A stretch of 64,000 nucleotides of DNA from CAYPAV01 sp964408805 (GTDB taxonomy: Bacteria > Pseudomonadota > Alphaproteobacteria > UBA8366), in the NCBI GenBank assembly GCA_964408805.1, contig CAYPAV010000006.1:62001-126000 (forward strand), written 5' to 3'. Under the pieces are notes generated by a model, which was not told the origin of the DNA, ran no database searches, and saw only the letters and a list, made by a program, of their open reading frames with translations. Positions 26,764 through 35,740 of the stretch are shown in pieces (position 1 is the first letter of the stretch; each line of letters starts with the position of its first letter). The translations under genes and the position numbers were made by a program.

Positions 26764-27528
26764 TTATCGCCAGCCGCTGCCGCCGGTGACGGGGATTGTA
26801 TCGGCGATCATGAACTCGCAGGCATCGGAACACATAAAGAGCACAAGTTCGCCGATCTCCTCCGCCTTGCCGGACCGGCCCATGGGGATGTTGGCGACCG
26901 CGGTCTCGAGCATGCCCGGCTCGTTGATATCCTGAAACGGCGTGTCGACCACCGCAGGCGAGATCGAGAGGATGCGAACCCCCTGATCCGCGAATTCCCG
27001 CGCGGCACCCAGGGTCAGCGTATTGACCGCCCCCTTCGCCGAGGCGTAGTGGGGCGATTTGCCAGGGCCGCCCATCCGCGCCGCCATGCTGGCCACGTTG
27101 ACGATAACCCCGCCGTCATTCTCCAGCATGTGGGGGATCGTCTCCTGCATCGCGTAGAACGTTCCCTTCACGTTGAGATCATAGGTGCGATCCCAAAGAT
27201 CGTCGTCGACGTCGAGAAACTTGGCCCGCCGAATGGCGGAGCCGGCGCTATTGAACAGGAAATCGATGCGCCCATAGGCCTCGATGCTTTTCGCCACCAT
27301 CTCCCGGACGCTGTCGCGCTCTGTCACGTCGACGTGGATACCGGTGCCGGCACCGCCCGCCTCCTCGACCGCGCGCGCCGCGGCCACGGCGCTTTGCTCG
27401 TTGATATCGGCGGCGACGACGTTGGCCCCCTCGCGGCCGAAGACCCGGGCGGTCTCGAGCCCGATACCACTCCCGCCACCCGTCACCACGAGCGTCTTTC
27501 CCTTGAAATAGTCGGGTGTCTTGGCCAT
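26764..27528 (-). CDS. Short-chain dehydrogenase/reductase
   Basis: 254 residues. Cofactor motif VTGGGSGIGLETARVFG (TGxxxGxG), NSAG in FLFNSAGSA, a Ser before the catalytic YASAKGAVN Tyr-x3-Lys, and SPAVVDTPF after it. A classical NAD(P)-dependent SDR. ATG at 27528 with AAGGGAAAG upstream. Divergent from the rhodanese gene. Substrate unknown; many such SDRs serve beta-oxidation-like or alcohol oxidation steps. Confidence 0.92.
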   Translation of the reverse strand: MAKTPDYFKGKTLVVTGGGSGIGLETARVFGREGANVVAADINEQSAVAAARAVEEAGGAGTGIHVDVTERDSVREMVAKSIEAYGRIDFLFNSAGSAIRRAKFLDVDDDLWDRTYDLNVKGTFYAMQETIPHMLENDGGVIVNVASMAARMGGPGKSPHYASAKGAVNTLTLGAAREFADQGVRILSISPAVVDTPFQDINEPGMLETAVANIPMGRSGKAEEIGELVLFMCSDACEFMIADTIPVTGGSGWR

Positions 27529-27578
27529 CGTCTTTCCCTTCGGTAATTCGGCGGAACGTGATCGACGAGGAAAGTATC

Positions 27579-28460
27579 ATGAGCGAAATTCGTTTCCAGC
27601 ACCCGGACGCCCTGGTTTCGACCGAATGGCTGCAAGACCATTTGAACGACCCGGAACTCCGGATCTTCGACTGCACCACCTATCTAGAATACGAAGAGGG
27701 TTCGGATCGGCCCTACCGGGTCGTCAGCGGCCGGGCCGATTACGACAAGGCGCACATCCCGGGCTCCGGTTTCCTCGACCTACAGGGTGATTTTTCGGTC
27801 GCGTCGAGCCCCTTTCGCTTTACCATGCCGGCGGCCGAGACCTTCGCCGCCGCCATCGCCGCCCGCGGCATCGGCAACGGCACGAAAGCCATCCTCTATA
27901 GCCGCAAGAACATGCAATGGGCGACGCGAATCTGGTGGATGCTGCGCGCCGTCGGCTTCGACGCGGTGGCCCTCCTCGACGGCGGCTGGGACAAATGGGC
28001 GGGCGAAAATCGCCCGGTCGCGTCCGAAGCGGGGCAATACCCACCGGCGCAATTCACGCCGAAGCCGCGTCCGGATCTCTTCGCCGGCAGGGACGAGGTT
28101 CTGAACGCCATTGGCGACAATGCCGTCTGCACGATCAACGCGCTGGCTCCCGATCTGCACAGCGGCGAGAATGCGCGCTATGGGCGGCCGGGCAGGATCC
28201 CCGGCAGCGTCAACGTCCCGGCCGCGGCCCTTCTCGATCCCGAGACGCTGGAACTCCCCTCGGCCGAGCGCGCATCGGCGGCTTTCGCCGATGTCGGCGC
28301 CGACCCCGCGAAACGAACGATCCTCTATTGCGGCGGCGGCATTGCCGCCACGCTGGACGCCTTTCTGCTTCATCAATTGGGCTTCGAGAACCTAACGGTC
28401 TACGACAATTCGATGAGCGAGTGGGCAACCGACGACAGTTTACCGATAGAGACCGACTGA
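27579..28460 (+). CDS. Two-domain thiosulfate/3-mercaptopyruvate sulfurtransferase
   Basis: 293 residues from ATG at 27579 (GACGAGGAAAG upstream). Two rhodanese domains: residues about 5-140 lack the catalytic Cys (ILYSRKNMQWATR at the loop), and residues about 165-290 carry it in ILYCGGGIAAT. GGWDKWAGENRPV and GRIPGSVNVP are conserved domain pieces. Transfers sulfane sulfur from thiosulfate or mercaptopyruvate to a thiol or cyanide. The CGGGIA loop differs from the CxxGxR of classical 3-MST, so the acceptor is uncertain. Confidence 0.92.
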   Translation: MSEIRFQHPDALVSTEWLQDHLNDPELRIFDCTTYLEYEEGSDRPYRVVSGRADYDKAHIPGSGFLDLQGDFSVASSPFRFTMPAAETFAAAIAARGIGNGTKAILYSRKNMQWATRIWWMLRAVGFDAVALLDGGWDKWAGENRPVASEAGQYPPAQFTPKPRPDLFAGRDEVLNAIGDNAVCTINALAPDLHSGENARYGRPGRIPGSVNVPAAALLDPETLELPSAERASAAFADVGADPAKRTILYCGGGIAATLDAFLLHQLGFENLTVYDNSMSEWATDDSLPIETD

Positions 28461-28563
28461 GGTTATTTCCCGTCTGGCCCAACCCGGTCCACGTGGTTAT
28501 GTTCCGGACTTCCCATAGTCGGACATTTCCACTTCTTCCCGGCCTCTAACCCAGGATCCTTCG

Positions 28564-29763
28564 ATGCCTGCCGCGTCGACCACCTATCGCATTGTCCGGC
28601 TGCTTGCCGGGTTGGCGCTGATGACGACCGGCGGCGCGGGCATGTATGCGAGCGTCATCACGTTGAAGCCGGTCGGCCTGGAGTTCGAAGTGAGTCGGGG
28701 TTTGGCCTCCCTCCCCTATGCCTTGAACATGATTGGATTCGGATTCGGTGGCGTGCTGATGGGAAGGCTCTCGGACCGCTATGGGGTCATGAAACCGGCG
28801 CTCGGCGGCGGATTGATCCTGGCGGCAGGTTTCGCGCTTGCCGCCGTGGCGAGCGAGTTCTGGCAGTTCTGCCTGATCCAATGCGTGATGATCGGCCTGC
28901 TTGGCAGCGCCGCTTCCTTCGCGCCGGTCGTCGCCGATATCAGCCATTGGTTCAACCGGCGCCGCGGAATCGCCATCGGCATCGTCTCCAGCGGAAGTTA
29001 TACAGCCGGCGCCATCTGGGCGCCGGCGATCCAGGCGATGGTCGACGCCGACGGCTGGCGCGAGGCCTATCTCGGACTAGCCCTGTTCTGCGGCATCGCC
29101 ATGCCGCTCCTGGCCTTGTTGCTCTATCGCAAAGCGCCGGCCTCGACGATCGAGGAAACCCAAAACGGCCCGGCGATCGCCCGGCCCATCGGCATGAAAC
29201 CGAACACATTGCAGGTCTGCATCTGCGCCGCCGGAATCGGTTGTTGCGTCGCGATGGCGATGCCGCAAGTCCACCTCGTCGCCTATGTCACGGATCTCGG
29301 CCACGCGGCCCGTCATGGGGCTGCGATGCTGGCGGTCATGCTGGTCTGCGGCGTGATCAGCCGGCTGGGATCGGGATTGATCTCGGACCATGTCGGCGGG
29401 CTCAACACACTGCTTCTCGGCTCAGGATTACAGATGCTGGCGCTGATCATCTACATGCCGACCGACAGCCTCCTGGGGCTCTATATCGTCTCGGCGCTCT
29501 TCGGGCTGTCACAGGGTGGAATCGTCCCCTCCTACGCGATGATCATCCGCTCCTTTTTCAGACCCAGCGAAGCGGGGTGGCGGATTGGTGCCGCGTTCCA
29601 GTTCACCCTCTTTGGAATGGCCCTCGGAGGCTGGATGGCGGGGGCTCTCTATGACCTCACCGGGTCATATAATGCCGCCTTCATCAACGCCATCGCCTTC
29701 AACATATTGCATCTGGCGCTGGCCGGCGTCCTGAAACACCGATCCCGCGCGGTCATCGCCTGA
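28564..29763 (+). CDS. Major facilitator superfamily transporter
   Basis: 399 residues with about 12 hydrophobic segments. The loop 2-3 motif appears as GFGGVLMGRLSDRYGVMKP (GxLaDRxGrkr form) and the loop 8-9 counterpart as SRLGSGLISDHVGG. The pattern resembles MFS members of the monocarboxylate/oxalate-formate type (Pfam MFS_1). ATG at 28564 about 100 bases after the rhodanese stop. Substrate cannot be read from sequence; it may import or export an organic anion linked to neighbouring catabolism. Confidence 0.88.
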   Translation: MPAASTTYRIVRLLAGLALMTTGGAGMYASVITLKPVGLEFEVSRGLASLPYALNMIGFGFGGVLMGRLSDRYGVMKPALGGGLILAAGFALAAVASEFWQFCLIQCVMIGLLGSAASFAPVVADISHWFNRRRGIAIGIVSSGSYTAGAIWAPAIQAMVDADGWREAYLGLALFCGIAMPLLALLLYRKAPASTIEETQNGPAIARPIGMKPNTLQVCICAAGIGCCVAMAMPQVHLVAYVTDLGHAARHGAAMLAVMLVCGVISRLGSGLISDHVGGLNTLLLGSGLQMLALIIYMPTDSLLGLYIVSALFGLSQGGIVPSYAMIIRSFFRPSEAGWRIGAAFQFTLFGMALGGWMAGALYDLTGSYNAAFINAIAFNILHLALAGVLKHRSRAVIA

Positions 29764-29772
29764 AATCTCGGC

Positions 29773-30336
29773 TTATGTCGGACCGAGGAATATCCGCTCG
29801 ACCTCGGCCGCGATCACCCAACCCTCGGCGGGGGTTACCTCCAGCCCCGGCTCGCCGATAATGGCGAATTCGGGAGCCGGACCCAGTACCATGCGCCGGC
29901 GCCAACAGGTATCCGGCCGCCCCGCATCCTCGACCATGCGACCGAGATCGGCCCAGTAGTCGACGCCGCGCGGCCGCGTCAGCCAGACCGCTTTCAAGTC
30001 GTTCTCGAATTCCGGCTCGCCGGTAATGAGATCGTAGAGTCCGCCATAGCCCTCGAAACTTTGCGAAGCGACATCATCATGCGCGGCCTCGCGCCGGCTG
30101 CTGACGGCGACGCTGTTCAAGGCATCCATCGCCCAGGAACCCTCCAACAGATACCAATCCGCGTAACCCATCTTGTTTTGGAGCCACGGCGTCTCGTCGA
30201 TGCGGTAGACGGCGGTCGCCTTCAGACCGGGACATCCCGCCCCCCCCAAGACACGGTGGAATTCCAATAGCGCCTTTTCATAGCCGGCGGTCGAAACCTC
30301 TCCGTTCGGCCGGTGCCAGAATACATAGCTCAGCAT
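29773..30336 (-). CDS. Conserved-looking protein of unknown function (187 residues)
   Basis: 187 residues from ATG at 30336 with TAGGAGATAGGGAA upstream; the frame opens to 30414 but the ribosome site picks the shorter form. No membrane segment or signal. Begins MLSYVFWHRPNGEVS, a pattern reminiscent of small alpha+beta barrel (EthD-like) proteins, then Trp- and Asp-rich stretches (YADWYLLEGSWAM, RGVDYWADLGRM). No family recognised with confidence. Convergent with the MFS gene and divergent from the protease gene. Confidence 0.6.
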   Translation of the reverse strand: MLSYVFWHRPNGEVSTAGYEKALLEFHRVLGGAGCPGLKATAVYRIDETPWLQNKMGYADWYLLEGSWAMDALNSVAVSSRREAAHDDVASQSFEGYGGLYDLITGEPEFENDLKAVWLTRPRGVDYWADLGRMVEDAGRPDTCWRRRMVLGPAPEFAIIGEPGLEVTPAEGWVIAAEVERIFLGPT

Positions 30337-30479
30337 TTCCCTATCTCCTACCCGAGCCCATGACGCAAACAGGGTAACACGGTCTGCCCCTTCTAACCGG
30401 TTCCCATCGGACAAGCATTGAGCTACATCATGGAGCCAGCCTCAAGCCACCGCAAAACAATACCAGGAATGACGATCCG

Positions 30480-31217
30480 GTGAGCGATCCCTCCGACCCC
30501 TGGCGAAAGACCACGCCGCCGCCGGCGGGCCGGGGCCCGTTCTTGTGGCTTCTGCTCTTGGCGGTGGTGGGCGTCGTGGTCTGGTTGCTGGCCGGTGAAT
30601 TCCCCGAGGCGGCGGCGTCGACCGACGGAAAGCTACGCCTGATTTATCTTTTCCTCCTGGTGGCGATCCTTTCGAGCGGGTTGCTGGCGCGCCGCCGGAT
30701 TCGGTTCCGCATCGCGGCGAAATATACCGCGATCTGGGCCGCGATCGTTCTCGTTCTCATGCTCGGCTATGGCTACCGGTTCGAGCTGCGGTCCGTGGGC
30801 CAGCGCCTGGTGAGTGAGATCCTCCCCCACCGCGCCAACCGAACCGGCGACCGTACGCTTTCGGTTCGGGCCGGACCCGGCGGTCATTTCCGACTGGAGG
30901 CGATAGTCGATGGGGTGCCGGTTCGGTTTCTCGTCGATACCGGCGCAACAAGGGTCGTATTGAGCCCCTCGGATGCGCGGCGGCTCGGTTTCGAGACGGA
31001 ATCCCTCGCCTATACGCATTCGGCACGGACCGCGAACGGGGTCGTCGCGACCGCGCCCGTGACCCTTGGGGAGATCGCCATTGGTCCCTTGCGGGTCAAG
31101 GATGTACAAGCCTCCGTCAATCGGTCCCGAATGACGCATTCGCTTCTCGGCATGTCGTTCCTGGGACGGCTGCGGGGCTTTGGGGTCGAGGAGGGCTCGC
31201 TGACCTTCAGCTGGTAG
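30480..31217 (+). CDS. Retropepsin-like membrane aspartic protease (TIGR02281 type)
   Basis: 245 residues from GTG at 30480. Three hydrophobic segments near residues 22-42, 53-69 and 82-98, then a periplasmic or cytoplasmic domain with the single catalytic aspartate in RFLVDTGATRVVLS (DTGA) and a C-terminal SLLGMSFLGRL typical of the family. The alphaproteobacterial clan AA proteases (PerP-like) act as homodimers and cleave membrane substrates. Monocistronic; ends 93 bases before the HMGCS-like gene. Confidence 0.9.
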   Translation: MSDPSDPWRKTTPPPAGRGPFLWLLLLAVVGVVVWLLAGEFPEAAASTDGKLRLIYLFLLVAILSSGLLARRRIRFRIAAKYTAIWAAIVLVLMLGYGYRFELRSVGQRLVSEILPHRANRTGDRTLSVRAGPGGHFRLEAIVDGVPVRFLVDTGATRVVLSPSDARRLGFETESLAYTHSARTANGVVATAPVTLGEIAIGPLRVKDVQASVNRSRMTHSLLGMSFLGRLRGFGVEEGSLTFSW

Positions 31218-31310
31218 CCGCGCATACTCCCTTTTCATGGCCGTTCGGCGCCATATTATGCTAGAGAACCGTCGCACCAACGGCGCGGACACGAATACGA
31301 GGAACACCCC

Positions 31311-32768
31311 ATGGTCGGCATCACGGCGTATGGCGCCTATATCCCGAGAAAGCGGTTGCAGCGGAGTGCCGCGGTCGAAGCCAATTCCTGGTTCAATCCG
31401 GCGCTGAAGGGCCTCGCCAAGGGCGAGCGCGCGATGTGCAATTGGGACGAGGACGCGTTGACGATGGCGGTCGAGGCGGCCCGGGATTGCTACGGCGGCA
31501 CGGTGCCGACGGATATTTCGGCGGTGTTCCTGGCCTCGACCTCGCTGCCGTTCAAGGACCGCCAAAATGCGGGTGTGCTGACGACGGCGCTCAATCTTGG
31601 CGACAACATCATGACGATGGACGTGACCGCCTCGCAGCGGGCCGGCACCACCGGCCTGGTGAACGCGCTCAAGCTCGCGGGCGGTGGCGGCGACAGCCTT
31701 TATATCGCGTCCGAGAAACGCCGCACCAAGGCCGCCAACCCGCAGGAACTGATGTATGGCGATGGCGCCGCCGCTTTCGCGATCGGCGGCGACGGCGTGG
31801 TGGCCGAATATGTCGGCAGCTACCAGGTCTCCGTCGATTTCGTCGATCACTACAAGGGCGAGGGCGAGGATTTCGACTATCACTGGGAAGAGCGCTGGAT
31901 TCGCGACGAAGGCTACATGAAGCTGGTGCCCCAGGCCGTGGAAGGCCTGTTTAGCGAAACCGGCGTCGGCGCGGACGCGGTCGACATCTTCGTCATGCCG
32001 TGTCTCATTCGCCGGGCCGGCGGGATGGTCGCGAAGAAGCTCGGCCTTCGGGACGAAGCGGTCCGCGACACGCTACAGGCCAATATGGGCGAGGCCGGAA
32101 CCGCCCACGCCGCGATCATGCTCTCGCAAGCGCTGCAAGAAGCGGAACCCGGTCAAACCATCGTCGTGGTCGGGTTCGGGCAGGGCTGCGATGCGGTGAT
32201 GTTCCGGACCACCGATGCCATCAAGTCGAAATCGCCGGCGATGGGCGTGAATGGGTTCCTGGCGCGTCGATCGGAAGAAGCCAATTACAACAAATTTCTC
32301 GCCTTCAACGATTTGGTGACGATGGATCATGGCCTCCGCAGCGAGGTCGACAAGCAAACCCCGCTCACGGCCCTCTACCGCAACAAGGAGATGCTGCTCG
32401 GTTTCGTCGGCGGCAAGTGCCAGAAGTGCGGAACCGTGCAATACCCAAAGACAAAGGTCTGCGTGAACCCCAATTGCGGCGAATTCCACAGCCAGGACGA
32501 CCATCCCTTCGCCGAGACCCCGGCCACGGTGCAATCCTGGACGGCGGACAATCTCACCTATGCGGTGGAGCCGCCGCAGCATTTCGGCATGGTCGTGTTC
32601 GAGGAAGGCGGCCGGCTGATGGCGGATTTGACCGATGTCGACGTCGGCGGAGTCGAGGTGGGCATGTCGATGCGGATGATGTTCCGGGTCAAGGAGTACG
32701 ACAAGCAGCGCGGTTTCACGCGCTATTTTTGGAAAGCCGCGCCGGACTTCACGAAGGGCGACGGTTAG
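31311..32768 (+). CDS. HMG-CoA synthase-like protein fused to DUF35 zinc-ribbon/OB domain, catalytic Cys replaced
   Basis: 485 residues. Residues 1-340 have the HMG-CoA synthase/ketosynthase III fold (VGITAYGAYIPRKRL, YGDGAAAFAIGG, ANMGEAGTAHAAIML). Residues 350-485 are an OB-fold DUF35 domain with a zinc ribbon, Cys at 370, 373, 384 and 389. In active HMGCS the nucleophile lies in a C-K-A-G-T context; here residues 108-113 read SQRAGT, so Gln109 replaces Cys. The usual catalytic His (FHQPN) reads FVMPC with Val228. This could be a non-condensing, decarboxylating or scaffolding enzyme. It is followed 57 bases later by a thiolase. In archaea, thiolase, HMGCS and DUF35 proteins form one complex, so fusion and neighbour suggest an analogous assembly. 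Confidence 0.88.
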   Translation: MVGITAYGAYIPRKRLQRSAAVEANSWFNPALKGLAKGERAMCNWDEDALTMAVEAARDCYGGTVPTDISAVFLASTSLPFKDRQNAGVLTTALNLGDNIMTMDVTASQRAGTTGLVNALKLAGGGGDSLYIASEKRRTKAANPQELMYGDGAAAFAIGGDGVVAEYVGSYQVSVDFVDHYKGEGEDFDYHWEERWIRDEGYMKLVPQAVEGLFSETGVGADAVDIFVMPCLIRRAGGMVAKKLGLRDEAVRDTLQANMGEAGTAHAAIMLSQALQEAEPGQTIVVVGFGQGCDAVMFRTTDAIKSKSPAMGVNGFLARRSEEANYNKFLAFNDLVTMDHGLRSEVDKQTPLTALYRNKEMLLGFVGGKCQKCGTVQYPKTKVCVNPNCGEFHSQDDHPFAETPATVQSWTADNLTYAVEPPQHFGMVVFEEGGRLMADLTDVDVGGVEVGMSMRMMFRVKEYDKQRGFTRYFWKAAPDFTKGDG

Positions 32769-32824
32769 GTTAAGTTGGGATCAGATGAATTCGGCGAAAT
32801 CTCGCCGGCAAGAGGAGACAGAGA

Positions 32825-34027
32825 ATGGCAACGGGAATCAAGGATAAGGTCGCGATTCTGGGCATGGGTTGCTCGAAATTCGGCGAGCGTTGGGATGCCG
32901 ACGCCGAAGATTTGATCGTCGAGGCTTATGAGGAATGCCTTGCCGATGCCGGTGTCGAGACCAGCCAGATCGATGCGGCTTGGTTCTCCACCGCGATCGA
33001 GGAAGTTCATGTCGGCAAATCGGGCCTGCCACTGTCGATCACGCTCCGCCTACCGAACATCGCAGTGACGCGGGTCGAAAACTATTGTGCGTCGGGCACC
33101 GAATCCTTCCGGGGTGCCGTTTACGCGGTTGCTTCCGGTGCGGCCGACATGGCCCTTGCGGTCGGTGTCGAGAAGCTCAAGGACACCGGCTATGGCGGCC
33201 TGCCCCAGCGCGGCCGGGGCGCCGTAAATTCGATGTACTGGGCCAATGCCTCGGCCCCCGGCAGCTTTGCGCAGCTCGCCACCGCCTATTCGACCAAGCA
33301 CGAGGTCGAGATGAGCGAGTTGAAACGCGCGATGGCGCAAATCTCGGTCAAGAGCCACGCCAACGGTGCCAAGAACCCGAAGGCGCATCTGCAAAAGGCG
33401 GTCGATATCGATACCGTCCTCAACGCTCCGATGATCGCGGCTCCGCTAGGGCTGTTCGATTGTTGCGGCGTTTCCGACGGGGCGGCGGCGGCGATCGTCA
33501 CCACGCCCGAGATCGCAAAAAGCATGGGCAAGCACGACCTGGTGTCGGTCAAGGCCTTGCAGCTCGCGGTCTCGAACGGCCAGGAAGCCAGCCACAATTC
33601 CTGGGACGGCAGCTATTTCATCACCACCCGGAAAGCGGCTGAGCGCGCCTATAAGGAAGCCGGCATCGATAAGCCGCGCGATCAGGTCTCGATGTTCGAA
33701 TGCCACGACTGCTTCTCGATCACCGAGCTGGTGACCATGGAAGACCTCTATATCTCAGAGGAAGGGGAAGCCTGGCAGGACGTCCTCGACGGTTTCTACA
33801 ACGCCGACGGCCAGGTGCCCTGTCAGATCGACGGCGGCCTGAAGTGTTTCGGCCATCCGATCGGCGCCTCGGGGCTTCGCATGCTCTACGAGATGTACAA
33901 CCAGGTCCTGGGCCGCGCGGGCGATCGCCAGCTCGACGACCCGACCATCGGCATGACCCATAATCTGGGCGGCTTCCCGCATCAGAACGTGTCATCCATC
34001 GCCATCGTCGGGCGGCACGGCGCCTGA
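32825..34027 (+). CDS. Thiolase / acetyl-CoA acetyltransferase family (SCP2-like)
   Basis: 400 residues. Active-site Cys88 in VENYCASGTESF, the mid-chain ECHDCFSITEL block and the C-terminal GGLKCFGHPIGASGLRM with the general-base His; all are intact. The pattern is of the SCP2/archaeal-type thiolases (family Thiolase_N-like), not the classic PhaA type. Starts 57 bases after the HMGCS-like/DUF35 gene, with AAGAGGAGACAGAGA upstream, and ends in a strong terminator. Probably acts on an acyl-CoA intermediate with its partner; substrate unknown. Confidence 0.93.
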   Translation: MATGIKDKVAILGMGCSKFGERWDADAEDLIVEAYEECLADAGVETSQIDAAWFSTAIEEVHVGKSGLPLSITLRLPNIAVTRVENYCASGTESFRGAVYAVASGAADMALAVGVEKLKDTGYGGLPQRGRGAVNSMYWANASAPGSFAQLATAYSTKHEVEMSELKRAMAQISVKSHANGAKNPKAHLQKAVDIDTVLNAPMIAAPLGLFDCCGVSDGAAAAIVTTPEIAKSMGKHDLVSVKALQLAVSNGQEASHNSWDGSYFITTRKAAERAYKEAGIDKPRDQVSMFECHDCFSITELVTMEDLYISEEGEAWQDVLDGFYNADGQVPCQIDGGLKCFGHPIGASGLRMLYEMYNQVLGRAGDRQLDDPTIGMTHNLGGFPHQNVSSIAIVGRHGA

Positions 34028-34055
34028 ACCGATATCTTCCTTCGAGGAGACCTGA

Positions 34056-34085
34056 AAAAAGGGGGCGTCACGGCGTCCCCTTTTT
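34056..34085 (+). terminator. Rho-independent terminator after the thiolase gene
   Basis: AAAAAGGGGGCG and CGTCCCCTTTTT pair as a 12-bp stem (one G-T) around the loop TCACGG, starting about 30 bases after the thiolase stop. The A-run on the left gives a T-run on the other strand too, so it can work in both directions. It separates the HMGCS-like/thiolase pair from the following kinase gene. Confidence 0.9.
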
Positions 34086-34139
34086 ACATGCGTCTAAACG
34101 TCCCTTTCGCCACGCCCGGATAATCCCCAGCTAAAGGGC

Positions 34140-35654
34140 ATGACCACGACCGGCAGCCAATACGACGTGATCGCATTTCTCGGTGATCCCGCCACCCATG
34201 GGCGCGCGCCGGTCGAGCGGGTCGAAACGCATTCGGCCATGGTGTTCCTTGCCGGCGACAAAGCCTACAAATTGAAGCGCGCGGTCAAGTTTCCGTTCCT
34301 CGATTTTTCCAGCGTCGAGAAGCGCCGCCTCAATTGCGAGCGGGAAATTACCCTGAACCGGCGGACCGCGCCGGACCTCTATCTCGACGCCCACCCGATA
34401 ACGCGGGATGTCGAGGGCCAGCTCGCATTCGGCGGCGGCGGCGAGACGGTCGATTGGGTCGTGGTCATGAACCGGTTCGACCAGGAGACGTTGTTCGACC
34501 GCCTCGTCATCGCTGATGCACTGACGCCGGAAATGCTGCTCTCCCTGGCCGATCGGATCGCGGCCTTCCACGAATTGGCGGAGGAGACATCGACACGTGG
34601 CGGCGCCGCCGCAATGCGCTGGGTCGTCGACGACAACATCGAGGAACTCTCCCAGTTTCCCGACCTGTTCGGCCGGGAGGAAATCGCTCGATTGGCCCGG
34701 CAGAGCCGCGACGCGTTGGACGGCGTGCCCGAATTGCTCGACCGACGTCAAACCGATGGGTTCGTGCGGCGCTGTCACGGCGATCTGCATCTCCAGAACA
34801 TCTGCCTCATCGAAGGCCGACCGACGCTGTTCGATTGTATCGAGTTCAACGACGACATTGCCTGTATCGACGTCCTCTACGATCTCGCCTTTCTCCTGAT
34901 GGATCTCGAACATCGCGGGCGGCCCGATCTCGCCAACCTCGTGCTCAACCGGTATCTCGACCGAAGCGGCGATTACGCCGGCATCGCGGCCCTGCCGCTC
35001 TTTCTCTCCTGCCGCGCCGCGATAAAAGCCAAGATCGGCGCGATCGCGGGTGACAACGCAGAGCAAACACGCGCGTTCTTCGACCAGGCCTTGACCTGTC
35101 TGGAGAATATCCAGCCCGTTCTCGTCGCGGTGGGCGGCGCGCCGGGGACCGGGAAATCCACCCTGGCCCGGCGGATCGCGCCCGACCTCGGCCGAGCACC
35201 CGGGGCCCTCGTATTGCGGACCGACGTGTTGCGAAAGCAGATGCTGGGACGCGATATCCTGGAGCGTCTCCCGGAAAGTGCCTACGACCAAGCGACGACC
35301 CAGCGCACCTACGAGCGCATTCTCGAGGAGACACGGGACGCGCTTGCGGCCGGCCGGGCGATCGTCGCCGATGCCACCTTCACCAACACCGATTTCAGGA
35401 CCCGCATCGAGGCCCTGGCACACGGGGCCGGGGTCCCTTTCGCGGGGCTCTGGCTGGAGGCGCCGACGGGGTTGCGAGAGACAAGGGTGGAGACCCGAAC
35501 CGCCGATGCCTCGGATGCGACGGTGGAGCTCATAAGACGGGAAAGAAAGGCGACGCCGGCGCCACGAAATTGGATCCGGATCGATGCGCGGGACGCCATA
35601 GATACACTTGCCGAAACGGCGCTCGCCACGGTACGAAACAGGCTGAAATCTTGA
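34140..35654 (+). CDS. Aminoglycoside phosphotransferase-like / P-loop kinase fusion
   Basis: 504 residues. The N-terminal half has an APH-like kinase fold, with the catalytic loop CHGDLHLQNIC and the metal site IDVLYDLAFLLMD (residues about 215-260). The C-terminal half begins with a Walker A GGAPGTGKST near residue 340 and resembles the AAA_33 zeta-toxin/gluconokinase-like kinases. This bifunctional architecture is widespread in proteobacteria and usually annotated as AAA family ATPase; a true substrate is not established. ATG at 34140 follows the terminator; its stop overlaps the FNR-like box upstream of the stress-protein gene. Confidence 0.9.
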   Translation: MTTTGSQYDVIAFLGDPATHGRAPVERVETHSAMVFLAGDKAYKLKRAVKFPFLDFSSVEKRRLNCEREITLNRRTAPDLYLDAHPITRDVEGQLAFGGGGETVDWVVVMNRFDQETLFDRLVIADALTPEMLLSLADRIAAFHELAEETSTRGGAAAMRWVVDDNIEELSQFPDLFGREEIARLARQSRDALDGVPELLDRRQTDGFVRRCHGDLHLQNICLIEGRPTLFDCIEFNDDIACIDVLYDLAFLLMDLEHRGRPDLANLVLNRYLDRSGDYAGIAALPLFLSCRAAIKAKIGAIAGDNAEQTRAFFDQALTCLENIQPVLVAVGGAPGTGKSTLARRIAPDLGRAPGALVLRTDVLRKQMLGRDILERLPESAYDQATTQRTYERILEETRDALAAGRAIVADATFTNTDFRTRIEALAHGAGVPFAGLWLEAPTGLRETRVETRTADASDATVELIRRERKATPAPRNWIRIDARDAIDTLAETALATVRNRLKS

Positions 35655-35664
35655 CCTAAATCAA
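35651..35664 (+). promoter_or_regulatory. FNR/FixK-type box upstream of universal stress protein gene
   Basis: TTGACCTAAATCAA matches the consensus TTGAT-N4-ATCAA with one mismatch (C for T). It is centred about 83 bases before the ATG at 35741. If transcription starts near 35699 the centre lies about 41.5 bases upstream, as in class II FNR-activated promoters, with CTAATT near 35688 as a possible -10. Suggests induction at low oxygen. Confidence 0.7.
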
Positions 35665-35740
35665 GGATCGAAACAGTACATATTTGCTAATTTTTGACTA
35701 CCAACTAGGCGCAGCTGTTTGGAAAGGAGTGGTCCCCATC

